Below the pieces are notes generated by a model that searched no databases, had not been told where the DNA came from, and worked only from the letters and a program-made list of their open reading frames with translations. Of a stretch of 64,000 bases of DNA, positions 25,074 to 34,090 are shown in pieces. This stretch comes from CATQGW01 sp965262235 (lineage in GTDB: Bacteria > Chloroflexota > Dehalococcoidia > Bin125): contig OZ253504.1 in assembly GCA_965262235.1 (NCBI GenBank), positions 1,426,001 through 1,490,000 on the forward strand, written 5' to 3'. The translations under genes and the position numbers were made by a program. Each line of letters starts with the position of its first letter. Position 1 is the first letter of the stretch.

Positions 25074-26591
25074 TCAGTTGCCGATCGAGCTGAGCGTGAA
25101 CAGCCCGCCGATCTGCTCCACGTTGGGCAGCTCGGCGACCGTCTGTGCGATGCGGTCGATGAACGGGTCGGGCCAGACGCCCATCGCGATGATCGGAGCG
25201 ATCAGCACGATTCCGGCCAGCACTTCCTTGCGCGACAGGTCTTTCAGGTTCTCCCAGCGCGGGTTGAAGGGTCCCAGCGCCGCGCGACCCATCAGCCGCA
25301 GGATGTAGACGGCGGTCAGCGCCGCCGAAAGGATGCCCAGCGCCGCGAACAGCGGGAACGCGTCGATCGTGCCGACGAAGATGTGGAACTCGGCGATGAA
25401 CCCGCTCAGGCCCGGGAGCCCCAGCGAGGTCAACCCGGCGATCCCGAAGAAGATCACGAACAGCGGCATCTTGCGGATGATCCCGCCGAACACGCGAATA
25501 TCGCGCGTGTGCGCCTGGTCATAGACCGCTCCGACCATGGCGAAGAAGAGGGCCGTCATCACCCCGTGGCTGAACATCTGCAGCACGGCGCCGTTGACGC
25601 CGATGTTGTTCATCGTGCCCAGACCCATCAGCACAAACCCCATGTGCGAGACCGACGAGTAGCCGACCACGAACTTGAGATCGGTCTGGTGAATCGCCGA
25701 AATCGCGCCGTAGACCGCCGCCACCCCGCCCAGCACCAACAGCACCGGCATCCAGAAGTCGGTGCCGGCCGGCAGAATCTCAATCCCCAGCCTGATGATC
25801 CCGAACGCCCCGAGCTTCATCAGCACGCCCGCGTGCAGCATCGAGACGGCCGTCGGGGCCGCCACGTGGCCATCGGGCGACCAGGTGTGGAACGGGAACA
25901 GGCCGGCCAGGATCCCGCAGCCAATCATGAAGAACGGGAAGAACGTGTTCGCAAAGCTTCGATCGAAGTTGATCTCACGCAGCACCGCCATGTCGAAGGT
26001 GCCCGCCCCCGCCTCGGCGAAGACCGCGAAGATTCCGACGAAGACCAGCACCGATCCGCCGACCAGGACCATGGTCAGCTTCATCGCGCCGTATTCCTTG
26101 TTGGTGCTGCCCCAGACCACGATCAGCAGGTACATCGGCAGCACGGCCAGCTCGTAGGAGAAGAACCAGAAGAACAGGTCCTGCCCGATGTAGACCCCGT
26201 AGACACCCGTGAACAGCGCCATGAACAGAATGAAGAAGTCCTTCGGCCGATGCGTGATCTTCCACGAGACCAGCACCCCCGCGAAGCCGACCAGGCCGTT
26301 CAGCAGCACCATCGGCGCTGCGATTCCATCGACGCCGAGATGCAGCGAGACGCCGTTCTCGCCGAGGAACGCGATGTTCTCGATCCAGGGGTACTGGAGG
26401 TTGAACTGGAAGCCGCCTTGCGTGAAGTCGTAGACCGCGAAGATCCAGATCGAGTCGACCAGTGTGGCGATCGTCGTCACCAACGCGATCGTGCGAATCA
26501 CGGTCACGTGCCGCGAGGGCACGAAGATCATGAGCAGCGCGGCGCCACCGGGGATCAGCAGCAGCAGCAGCAGGGCTTCGCCAGCGTCCAC
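25074..26591 (-). CDS. nuoM: NADH-quinone oxidoreductase subunit M
   Basis: The 505-residue membrane protein is the antiporter-like subunit M. Signature parts: ELAVLPMYLLIVVWGS, GLFPFHTWSPDGHVAAPTAVS and LKFVVGYSSVSHMGFVLMGL. The start is GTG at 26591, 18 bases after the nuoL stop. Proton-channel glutamate and lysine positions appear conserved. Confidence 0.95.
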   Translation of the reverse strand: MDAGEALLLLLLIPGGAALLMIFVPSRHVTVIRTIALVTTIATLVDSIWIFAVYDFTQGGFQFNLQYPWIENIAFLGENGVSLHLGVDGIAAPMVLLNGLVGFAGVLVSWKITHRPKDFFILFMALFTGVYGVYIGQDLFFWFFSYELAVLPMYLLIVVWGSTNKEYGAMKLTMVLVGGSVLVFVGIFAVFAEAGAGTFDMAVLREINFDRSFANTFFPFFMIGCGILAGLFPFHTWSPDGHVAAPTAVSMLHAGVLMKLGAFGIIRLGIEILPAGTDFWMPVLLVLGGVAAVYGAISAIHQTDLKFVVGYSSVSHMGFVLMGLGTMNNIGVNGAVLQMFSHGVMTALFFAMVGAVYDQAHTRDIRVFGGIIRKMPLFVIFFGIAGLTSLGLPGLSGFIAEFHIFVGTIDAFPLFAALGILSAALTAVYILRLMGRAALGPFNPRWENLKDLSRKEVLAGIVLIAPIIAMGVWPDPFIDRIAQTVAELPNVEQIGGLFTLSSIGN

Positions 26592-26609
26592 GTCTACGTC
26601 CTCTCGCCG

Positions 26610-28547
26610 CTATCCGCCGCGCACCAGGAAGGCGATGCCGCCCGCGAGGGCGACCCCGACGACCATCAGCAGCGCATAATCGGGAATTCGTCCGGTCACG
26701 TGGTAGCGCAGCCAATACGCCACGTAGCGCGTCGCATCGGCTGGTCCATTGATTCCAGTGTCGTTGACGATCAGCCGGTCGAACCCGGCCACCATCCGCG
26801 CCAGCGGCAACACTGTGCGGTCGATCGCCCACTGGTAGGCCTCATCGAAGTAGAACTTGTTCTCCACGATCGCCACCATCCGCGGCTGGAAACGCCGTAG
26901 CGCTTCCGCACGGCGGCTGTTGCGACCCCAGAAGAACCACCACGCCGTCCCAATGCCCATCAGCGACACCGTGCCCGTGACGGCCGCGATGTCGTTGTGG
27001 AAGTGGAACGTCTCGGGCTCGGGGAAGTAGATGTAGGAGTTGATCCCGCCGGGGAATCCGAATGCGCGACCCACCTGGTCGAACGCGAAGAATCCCACGA
27101 CGAGCGTCAGGACCGTCAGGAACACCAGCGGAATCAGGATGATCGGGTCCGCCTCGCGCGCCCGGCGAATCACCGCCAGCACCTTGGGCGGCCCGAAGAA
27201 TGTGATGATCACCAGCCGCGCCATGTACAGCGCCGAGAGGAACGCCGCGACTCCCAGGAGGATCACCACGACCGTGTTCGCGCCGCCCAGCGTGGCAGTG
27301 AAAATCTCGTCTTTCGAGAAGAATCCTGAAAAGGGTGGGATCCCCGCCAGCGCCACCGCCGAAACGATGAACGTCGTCGCCGTGACAGGCATCCGCCACC
27401 ACAGACCGCCCAGGCGCCGCGCGTCCTGCTCATCGGTCATGTGGATCACCGAACCGGAGGCGAGGAACAGGCAGGCCTTGAAGAAGGCGTGCGTGAGCAG
27501 ATGGAACATCGCTACGCCGACCGCCCCAACGCCCAGGGCGACGAACATGAAGCCCAGCTGTGAGATCGTCGAGTAGGCCAGCACCCGCTTGATGTCGTTC
27601 TGGCCCAGCGCCATGATCCCGGCCAGTAGCGCCGTGATCAGCCCAACCACCAACACCACGTTCGCCGCGCCCGGGGCGACCTCGAAGACGGGCAGCATCC
27701 GTGCCACCAGGTAGACACCCGCCACGACCATCGTGGCCGCGTGAATCAGCGCGCTGACCGGCGTCGGGCCCTCCATCGCGTCGGGCAGCCACACGTGGAA
27801 CGGGACCTGCGCGCTCTTGCCCGCCGCGCCGAGGAACAGCAGCAGCGTCGAGAGGGTCAGGTAGCCGTCGCCCATCACCTGCGGCAGGTCGTTGACGCGG
27901 CCCGCCTCGGCCGCCTGAATGATCTCCGAAATCTGGAACGTGCCCGTCGCCCGCCAGAACAGAATCACGCCGATGAACAGCCCCACATCGCCCAGCCGCG
28001 TCGTCACGAACGCCTTCTTGGCCGCCTCGACCGCGCTGCGGCGCTCGTGGTAGAAGCCGATCAGCAGGAAGGAGCAGAGCCCCACGCCCTCCCAGGCGAC
28101 GAACATCAGCAGCAGGTTGTCGGCCAGCACCAGCGTCAACATGGCCGCGACGAACAGCGAGAGCACCGCGAAGTACCACCAGTAGCGCGGCTCGGCCTTG
28201 CCGTGGTGCCGCAGGTAGCCCGTCGAGTAGAGGTTGACCATCAGCGCGACCGTCGCGACGACGAACAGCATCACGATCGCGATGCTGTCGACGGTGAAGC
28301 CCAGCCGCACGGTGAAGTCGTCGAAGCGCACCCAGTCGGTCCCGGCGTTGGCGATCCCGCCGAGGCCCGCCGAGAGCGAATCGAGGTGTGACTCGATCAC
28401 GAAGAAGAAGAGCACGAACACGGCCAGCGCCGCGCCGACCGAGATGAAGTCGCCGCCGCGCGGCAGGTAGCGCCCGAACGCGAACAGCACGAGGAACGCG
28501 ATCGCCGGGATCGCCGGCAACACCCACGCGTGTTCGGCCCAGAACAC
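26610..28547 (-). CDS. nuoL: NADH-quinone oxidoreductase subunit L
   Basis: The 645-residue subunit L is the most distal antiporter-like subunit, with a long C-terminal lateral helix. Motifs: EGVGLCSFLLIGFYHERRSA, GKSAQVPFHVWLPDAMEGPTPVSALIHAATMV (in part) and VLAYSTISQLGFMFVALGVG. GTG at 28547 is the start. A gap of 32 bases follows nuoK. Length is usual for the family. Confidence 0.95.
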   Translation of the reverse strand: MFWAEHAWVLPAIPAIAFLVLFAFGRYLPRGGDFISVGAALAVFVLFFFVIESHLDSLSAGLGGIANAGTDWVRFDDFTVRLGFTVDSIAIVMLFVVATVALMVNLYSTGYLRHHGKAEPRYWWYFAVLSLFVAAMLTLVLADNLLLMFVAWEGVGLCSFLLIGFYHERRSAVEAAKKAFVTTRLGDVGLFIGVILFWRATGTFQISEIIQAAEAGRVNDLPQVMGDGYLTLSTLLLFLGAAGKSAQVPFHVWLPDAMEGPTPVSALIHAATMVVAGVYLVARMLPVFEVAPGAANVVLVVGLITALLAGIMALGQNDIKRVLAYSTISQLGFMFVALGVGAVGVAMFHLLTHAFFKACLFLASGSVIHMTDEQDARRLGGLWWRMPVTATTFIVSAVALAGIPPFSGFFSKDEIFTATLGGANTVVVILLGVAAFLSALYMARLVIITFFGPPKVLAVIRRAREADPIILIPLVFLTVLTLVVGFFAFDQVGRAFGFPGGINSYIYFPEPETFHFHNDIAAVTGTVSLMGIGTAWWFFWGRNSRRAEALRRFQPRMVAIVENKFYFDEAYQWAIDRTVLPLARMVAGFDRLIVNDTGINGPADATRYVAYWLRYHVTGRIPDYALLMVVGVALAGGIAFLVRGG

Positions 28548-28579
28548 TTAGCGGCCCTCTCGCTGGGGGCGGCGCGCGG

Positions 28580-28894
28580 CTACCACTTGAGCAGGTTCAC
28601 TTCGTCGACGTTGGCGGTCGCGCGGTTACGGAAGGTCCGCACCACGATGCCCAGCGCCAGGGCGACCTCGGCGGCCGCGATCACGATGATGAAGAAGGCG
28701 AAGACGACCCCCGTGAGGTTGCCGAACTCGATCCGCCCGTAGACCGCGAACGCGACCATGTTGAGGCTGACCGCATTCAGCATCAGCTCCACGGAGAGCA
28801 GAATCAGCACCGCGTTGCGACGCGTCAGCACGCCCATCGCACCAATCGCAAAGAGGATCGCGTTGACTACGAGGACCTGTTCGAGCGGTGGCAT
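28580..28894 (-). CDS. nuoK: NADH-quinone oxidoreductase subunit K
   Basis: The 104-residue subunit K has three transmembrane helices and the two conserved membrane glutamates (LLSVELMLNAV and AAAEVALALG) of the central proton path. ATG at 28894 is 3 bases after the nuoJ stop, so the two are likely coupled. Confidence 0.95.
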   Translation of the reverse strand: MPPLEQVLVVNAILFAIGAMGVLTRRNAVLILLSVELMLNAVSLNMVAFAVYGRIEFGNLTGVVFAFFIIVIAAAEVALALGIVVRTFRNRATANVDEVNLLKW

Positions 28895-28897
28895 CGC

Positions 28898-29413
28898 TCA
28901 GCTCTCCTCGTCCGGCGAGGCGAGCATGATCGCGCCGTCCAGCGCGATCGAGAGCAGCACCCCGACGATGATGAACGGCACGATCCAGACCGTGAAAATC
29001 ACGTCGCCAATCTGCTGCAACGCGACCGGCTGAATCTCGCCGCCGGCCCCGGGCGTCACCCAGTGGGTCGCCACGATCCCGCCGATCAGCGCGGCCAACA
29101 GGCCCGCCGCGGCGGCGATCCCGAGCGGTCGCGTACGACCGAACAGCGCCTGCGGACGCTCCCGCGCCCGGGTCAGCATCAGCGCGAAGAGAATCAAAAT
29201 CACGACCGCCGCGCCGTAGATCAGCAGCTGCACGAGCGCCAGGAACTCGACGGCCAGCATCAGGTAGATGCCGGCCACCCCGGCCAACGCGGCGATGAAG
29301 AACAGCGCCGCGTAGACGATGTTGCCGGCCGTGACCACGCCGAGCGCGCTGATCAGCATCACGATCGCGAGGACCCAGAAGACAACCTGCGTCACGGTGA
29401 AGCCGTCGGCCAC
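28898..29413 (-). CDS. nuoJ: NADH-quinone oxidoreductase subunit J
   Basis: The 171-residue subunit J has five hydrophobic helices and the typical FLALVQLLIYGAAVVILILF stretch that includes the pi-bulge helix in known structures. GTG at 29413 starts it. Only 24 bases separate it from nuoH; in most operons nuoI sits exactly here, and it is missing. Confidence 0.95.
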   Translation of the reverse strand: MADGFTVTQVVFWVLAIVMLISALGVVTAGNIVYAALFFIAALAGVAGIYLMLAVEFLALVQLLIYGAAVVILILFALMLTRARERPQALFGRTRPLGIAAAAGLLAALIGGIVATHWVTPGAGGEIQPVALQQIGDVIFTVWIVPFIIVGVLLSIALDGAIMLASPDEES

Positions 29414-29437
29414 GTGTCTCTGCCCTTCGCTACGCAG

Positions 29438-30670
29438 CTAGTCGCCGCCGCCGGCTTCGACGGGGGTGACTTCGGGGCTGGTCAGCACGCGCGGTCGCGC
29501 GGGTCGCATGTGAATCGTTCGCTTCGTGTCGCCCTGCTTCTTCCGCACCACGTAGAAGACCAGCCCGAACAGCGCCCCCAGCAGCCCGAACGAGACCAGT
29601 CCCACCACCCAGTCGGGGCCGCCGTAGGCCATGATGATGCCGTTCGCCAGCACCTGGGCGATCGCGAACGGCAGCAGCACCTTCCACGAGAACGACATCA
29701 GCTGGTCGATCCGCAGCCGCGGGAACAACGCCCGCGAGCCGATCACCAGCACGATCATCACCGATGTCTTGACCAGCGTCAGCGCAATCTGCAGGCCCAG
29801 GCCCACATCCGCGCCGAACGGCCAGTTCCAGCCACCGAGGAAGATCGAAGAGGCCAGCAGCACGATCAGGAACAGCGCCGTGTATTCGGCCAGGAAGAAC
29901 ATTCCCCAGCGCATGCCGGAGTACTCCACGAAGTAGCCGCCGACCACCTCGGATTCCGCGATCGGCGTGTCGAATGGCGGGCGGTGCAGCTCGGCCAGCG
30001 CCCCAATCAGGAAGATCACGAAGCCCAGCGGCTGCAGCAGGATGTAGGGCGTCGTCGTCTGGTTGCCCACGATTGTGTTGATGCTCACCGCCGACCCCGG
30101 GTCGCCGTCGCCCGCCAACCGCCCCGCAGCCACCATCACCACGCTGACCACGATCAGCAGCATCGGGATCTCGTAGGAGATCGCCTGCGCGGCAGCGCGG
30201 ACGCCGCCCAGCAGCGCGTATTTGTTGTCCGACCCCCAGCCCGCCATGACCACGCCCACGATGTTCAGCCCGAGCACGCCGAACACATACAGCAGCCCCA
30301 GATCGAGGTCGCGGATGAACCAGGTCTCCGTGAAGGGCATCGGCACGAAAATCAGGAAGACCGGCACAAACGCGATGTAGGGCGCGAGCTCGAACGCCCA
30401 GCGGTCGGCCGTCGCCGGCCGCACATCTTCCTTCGTCACCAGCTTCAGCGCGTCAGCGATCGACTGCAGCGTCCCGATCGGCCCTGTCCGCGTCGGTCCG
30501 ACCCGCGCCTGTAGGCGAGCCAGAATCTTCCGCTCGAGATAGATCAGCGCAAACGCATTGATGGTCATCAGCGCGACGATGAAGATCACTCGCAGCAACG
30601 CGTCGAGGAAGTTGGGCATGTCGATGCCCGCGAACTGTCCCAACACGAGTCCGGGCACGAGGTCAGGCAT
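29438..30670 (-). CDS. nuoH: NADH-quinone oxidoreductase subunit H
   Basis: The 410-residue subunit H builds the quinone chamber at the junction with the hydrophilic arm. Signatures: YLERKILARLQARVGP, GPIGTLQSIADALKLVTKED and ELHRPPFDTPIAESEVVGGY. ATG at 30670 is chosen, GTG at 30673 is possible. Its 40-residue C-terminal tail (basic, ending VEAGGGD) is longer than in many homologues. A 126-bp gap upstream holds no gene and no clear control element. Confidence 0.95.
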   Translation of the reverse strand: MPDLVPGLVLGQFAGIDMPNFLDALLRVIFIVALMTINAFALIYLERKILARLQARVGPTRTGPIGTLQSIADALKLVTKEDVRPATADRWAFELAPYIAFVPVFLIFVPMPFTETWFIRDLDLGLLYVFGVLGLNIVGVVMAGWGSDNKYALLGGVRAAAQAISYEIPMLLIVVSVVMVAAGRLAGDGDPGSAVSINTIVGNQTTTPYILLQPLGFVIFLIGALAELHRPPFDTPIAESEVVGGYFVEYSGMRWGMFFLAEYTALFLIVLLASSIFLGGWNWPFGADVGLGLQIALTLVKTSVMIVLVIGSRALFPRLRIDQLMSFSWKVLLPFAIAQVLANGIIMAYGGPDWVVGLVSFGLLGALFGLVFYVVRKKQGDTKRTIHMRPARPRVLTSPEVTPVEAGGGD

Positions 30671-30799
30671 CACGCGTCGTCCCTGCTGCGTTGACTGTGA
30701 TACCGCCTGCCACCGCTACGCGCCATGCCAAGCCAGATGCCCGGCGCCCAACCAGGCCCGCTCGGGCCCCTGCGTCGCCGATTGGCCTGCAGCGCGCTG

Positions 30800-31963
30800 T
30801 TAACGGTCCACCTCGCAGAGCACGATGTCGATCGAGCCCAGAGCGACCACCGCGTCGGCCAGGTAGGAGTTCAGCACCTGCGGCCTCAGCGACGACAGGT
30901 TGTGGAAGCAGGGGCTGCGCATCTTCACCCGCCACGGCTTGTCGGTACCGTCGGAGACCATGTAGATCCCGTATTCGCCGCGCGGATTCTCCTGCCTCAT
31001 GTAGATCTCGCCCGGCGCCGGACGCAGCCGCGCCGGCAGCCGATCGGTGACGATCGGCCCCGAGGTCGGCATCTGGTCCAGCGCCTGCCGCACGATGCTG
31101 ACCGACTGCCGCATCTCCTCCAGCCGGACCAGGTAGCGGTCGTAGACGTCGCCGCGTTCGCCGATCGGAATCTCCCAGTAGAAGCGGTCGTAAATCGAAT
31201 AGGGCTCGTCGACGCGCAGGTCGAACGACACGCCTGCAGCGCGCAGCATCGGGCCAGTCACCCCGAACGAAATCGCATCCTCCGCCGAGATGATCCCGAC
31301 ATCGCGGCAGCGCGACACGAACACCTCGTTGTCGGTCATCAGGCTGTCGACGTCCGCGATCCCAATCTCCAGCTGGTCCAGCACCCAGTGCGAATCCTCG
31401 ACGAAGGTCTCGTGCGGCTCCCAGGCCAGACCGCCGACACGAAAATAGTTGTACATGATCCGGTCGCCGCAGACGGCTTCGAACAGGTCCTGAATCCGCT
31501 CGCGTTCCTTGAATGTCCAGGTGAACGCCGTCCCGAAGTAGCCGACATCCGTGCCGAATGCGCCCATGAACATGAAGTGCGACATCAGCCGGTTCAGCTC
31601 CGACAGAATCAGCCGCACGTACTCGGCGCGCTCCGGAATCTCGATCCCGGCCAGCCGCTCCACCGCGTTGCAGTAAACCCACTCGGAGTTGAACGCCGCC
31701 AGGTAATCGGTGCGGTCCTGGTAGCCCAGCGCCCCGCGATAGTCGAGGTTTTCTGACAGCTTTTCGCCGCCGCGGTGCATGTAGCCGATGTAGGAGACAG
31801 CGTCCTTCACGACCTCGCCGTCCACCGTCAGCACCATCCGGAACACGCCGTGCGTCGCCGGGTGCTGCGGCCCGATGTTGATGTTCATGTCGACCGTCTC
31901 GAACTCGCGCTCAACGACGACCGGCTCGGTCAGAATTTCGCCTTCAAACGTGCGCTGCGTCAT
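30800..31963 (-). CDS. nuoD: NADH-quinone oxidoreductase subunit D
   Basis: The 387-residue subunit D (49-kDa type) forms the quinone-reducing pocket with subunit B. It shows NIGPQHPATHGVFRM, YIGYMHRGGEKL and RQENPRGEYGIYMVSDG. The C-terminus reads SIDIVLCEVDR; the more common residue before EVDR is Gly. nuoC and nuoD are separate genes. ATG at 31963 is 12 bases after the nuoC stop. Confidence 0.95.
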   Translation of the reverse strand: MTQRTFEGEILTEPVVVEREFETVDMNINIGPQHPATHGVFRMVLTVDGEVVKDAVSYIGYMHRGGEKLSENLDYRGALGYQDRTDYLAAFNSEWVYCNAVERLAGIEIPERAEYVRLILSELNRLMSHFMFMGAFGTDVGYFGTAFTWTFKERERIQDLFEAVCGDRIMYNYFRVGGLAWEPHETFVEDSHWVLDQLEIGIADVDSLMTDNEVFVSRCRDVGIISAEDAISFGVTGPMLRAAGVSFDLRVDEPYSIYDRFYWEIPIGERGDVYDRYLVRLEEMRQSVSIVRQALDQMPTSGPIVTDRLPARLRPAPGEIYMRQENPRGEYGIYMVSDGTDKPWRVKMRSPCFHNLSSLRPQVLNSYLADAVVALGSIDIVLCEVDR

Positions 31964-31975
31964 CTGTTCAGCCCC

Positions 31976-32974
31976 TCACTCACCACGCAACTGGGCGCGC
32001 CGTGCCGCGGCGAGCTCACGACCGATTCTCATCCGTTCGGCCTGCGCCGCTGCGCGACCCTCCGGATCTTCTTCGGCGTCGGGAATCGTCGGCAGCTCCG
32101 GCGGCGGTGGCGCCTCCGGGCGATCCGCAGCCGTCGTCGCCGGCGCTGCGGCAGCGGCCGGCGCAGCAGCCGGAGCGGTCGCTGCCGGTATGGGTGCAGG
32201 CGGCGGCGCTGTGCCCTCGGGGCGGGGCCCACCGGCCGCCGGAGCCCCCGCTGCGCGCTCAAGGCGACGCGCAGCGGCCAGCTCGCGGGCTCGAGCCACG
32301 CGTTCGGCCTGTTCGGCGCGCTTCGCCGCGCGTTCCTCCTCGGTCAGCTCGGAGTCGGGTCGGCGCGCAGGACGCGCTGCGGCCGCGGCCGCTTCCTCCG
32401 CCTGCGGGCGCACCGGCGCCTCGGGCGGGAACTCCTTCGTGAAGTACTCAACGTCGACGCCCTGCTCGATCTCGATCGGAGCGAGCGGGTGAGACTTCCG
32501 CAGCGGGTGGATGTCGAGGTCCTCGTCGAGCAGCAGATTGCGCGGGTCGGGGTGCCCCAGGAACTCGATCCCGAACATCTCGCGGCACTCGCGCTCCGCC
32601 CAGTCCGCCGTCAGATAGAGGTCGGTCACGGTGAGCATCACCGCGCCCTCGCCGGGCAACCACGTTTTGATCGTTGCCGCGTGCCGGTGATCGATCGAAT
32701 ACAGGTGGTAGACCAGCTCCAGCCCGCGCTCGACCCAGTCGACGGCGGTCAGGTTTCTGAGCAGATTCATCTTCAGCCGCGCGTCATCGCGACCGCGCTC
32801 GAGCACCTCATGCAGCACCGTCGGCGCGACCGTCAGCGCCACATCGCCGCCCTTGTCCATCACCGCGTCGAAGTCGACCAGCGGCATCACCGCCCGGTAG
32901 ATGTCGGCGATTGAGCCGGCTGGCGGCTCGATCGTTGCTGGGGCCTCGTCGCGGTTGCGGCTACGGGTGGTCAT
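31976..32974 (-). CDS. nuoC: NADH-quinone oxidoreductase subunit C with long Ala/Pro-rich tail
   Basis: The first 185 or so of 332 residues are a normal subunit C (30-kDa type): LVYHLYSIDHRHAATIKTW and WAERECREMFGIEFLGHPDPRNLLLDE, shown in part. The last 150 residues are an added tail: charged helix, Ala/Pro-rich linker, then a second charged helix. Both helices repeat the motif RELAAARR. Normal NuoC has no such tail. It could wrap another subunit or replace a missing contact; this is inference. ATG at 32974 lies 9 bases after the nuoB stop. Confidence 0.92.
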   Translation of the reverse strand: MTTRSRNRDEAPATIEPPAGSIADIYRAVMPLVDFDAVMDKGGDVALTVAPTVLHEVLERGRDDARLKMNLLRNLTAVDWVERGLELVYHLYSIDHRHAATIKTWLPGEGAVMLTVTDLYLTADWAERECREMFGIEFLGHPDPRNLLLDEDLDIHPLRKSHPLAPIEIEQGVDVEYFTKEFPPEAPVRPQAEEAAAAAARPARRPDSELTEEERAAKRAEQAERVARARELAAARRLERAAGAPAAGGPRPEGTAPPPAPIPAATAPAAAPAAAAAPATTAADRPEAPPPPELPTIPDAEEDPEGRAAAQAERMRIGRELAAARRAQLRGE

Positions 32975-32983
32975 GGTGGGGCG

Positions 32984-33550
32984 TCAGTACCCGCGGCTGC
33001 GTTCTTCGACGATCTTCTCCTGCAGAGCGAGCAGGCCGTCGATCAACGCTTCCGGGCGAGGTGGGCAGCCGGGCACGTACACGTCGACCGGAATGATGTT
33101 GTCGACGCCCTGCACCACCCGGTCGTACTGCGTGTAGGGGCCGCCATTGGTCGCGCAGGCCCCCATCGAAATCACCCACTTGGGATGCGGCATCTGCTCG
33201 TAGAGCAGCTTGACCGCCGGCGCCATCTTCTTGGTCACTGTCCCCGCCACGATCATCACGTCGCTCTGCCGCGGCGACGGCCAGGGCACGATCCCGAAGC
33301 GGTCGAGGTCGTGATTGGCCATGTAGGTCGCGATCATCTCGATCGCGCAGCAGGCCAGGCCGAATGTCATCGGCCACAGCGACGATTTGCGCGCGGCGGC
33401 AATCAGCGCGTCCGCCGGCGCCTGCATCACGCCCGGCAGCACCATTTTGTAGGGCACCGTCGGCGGCGTGTTGTCCACCGCGGTCAGCCGCAGCGATTCA
33501 GGCGAAATGATCATCGGTGTGGGATCAGCCATGTGCGGTGTGTCGGCCAT
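32984..33550 (-). CDS. nuoB: NADH-quinone oxidoreductase subunit B
   Basis: The 188-residue subunit B carries the terminal cluster N2: Cys67-Cys68 (FGLACCAIEM), Cys132 (MGACATNGG) and Cys162 (PGCPPRPE). It passes electrons to quinone in contact with subunit D. The N-terminal 45 residues are longer than usual. Its ATG shares one base with the nuoA stop (TGATG). Confidence 0.96.
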   Translation of the reverse strand: MADTPHMADPTPMIISPESLRLTAVDNTPPTVPYKMVLPGVMQAPADALIAAARKSSLWPMTFGLACCAIEMIATYMANHDLDRFGIVPWPSPRQSDVMIVAGTVTKKMAPAVKLLYEQMPHPKWVISMGACATNGGPYTQYDRVVQGVDNIIPVDVYVPGCPPRPEALIDGLLALQEKIVEERSRGY

Positions 33551-33939
33551 CAGTTCGTCTTCCAGTCAAACACGCCTTTTCGCCAGGCGTAGGCGAGGCC
33601 CACCAACAGGGTGCCGATGAACAGAACCATCTGCCACAGAGCCGTGCGGCCAATGTCCGAGGTGTCAGCCAGCCCGATGAAGCTCACCGCCCAGGGGAAC
33701 AGGAACACCACCTCAACATCGAACACCAGGAAGAGCAGCGCATAGGTGTAGTAGCGCACGTGGACCTGCGCCCAGTTGCGGCCGATTGGCAGCATCCCGC
33801 ACTCGTAGACCTGCGCCTTGAGCGCGGTGCGACGCTGCGGCGCGAGCAATTTCGTCGCCATCAGCGCGGACAACACGAGCATCGCCCCCACCGGGATCGC
33901 AATCAAGACTGCCCCGTAGTTGTCGAACAGTTCTGACAC
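33550..33939 (-). CDS. nuoA: NADH-quinone oxidoreductase subunit A
   Basis: The 129-residue subunit A has three helices and the family signature YECGMLPIGRNWAQVHVRYYTYALLFLVFDVE (in part; the Cys loop before helix 2). GTG at 33939 is the start. It is first in the operon; the promoter is at 34027-34056, about 90 bases upstream. Confidence 0.95.
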   Translation of the reverse strand: MSELFDNYGAVLIAIPVGAMLVLSALMATKLLAPQRRTALKAQVYECGMLPIGRNWAQVHVRYYTYALLFLVFDVEVVFLFPWAVSFIGLADTSDIGRTALWQMVLFIGTLLVGLAYAWRKGVFDWKTN

Positions 33940-34026
33940 GGCGTCCTCTACAGGCTCGCTGGCACGCGGTCGCGCGGGCGCGCTCCGATGGGCGCTCAGT
34001 CGCGCGCATCGTCGAACGCCTGCTGG

Positions 34027-34056
34027 ATCGTAGTCGTGTGCCTCTCACACGGTCAA
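34027..34056 (-). promoter_or_regulatory. nuo operon promoter with a palindrome in the spacer
   Basis: On the minus strand TTGACC (-35, 34051-34056) and TACGAT (-10, 34027-34032) are 18 bases apart. The spacer contains an inverted repeat CGTGTG-N5-CACACG (34035-34051), a fitting place for a repressor. Transcription would start near 34020. Confidence 0.7.
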
Positions 34057-34090
34057 TGTCACGCGCGCTGCGATGCCCAATGCCGCATGG

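Noticed and set aside
25056..26900. 614-codon open frame on the plus strand across nuoM
   Set aside because: It mirrors nuoM on the other strand and consists of Arg/Glu/His/Asp-rich low-complexity sequence; nuoM is certain.
30671..30799. Gap between nuoD and nuoH examined for a remnant of nuoE, F, G or I
   Set aside because: No cysteine-rich or recognisable frame fits; the gap is too short and shows only a weak GGCCC/GGGCC pair.
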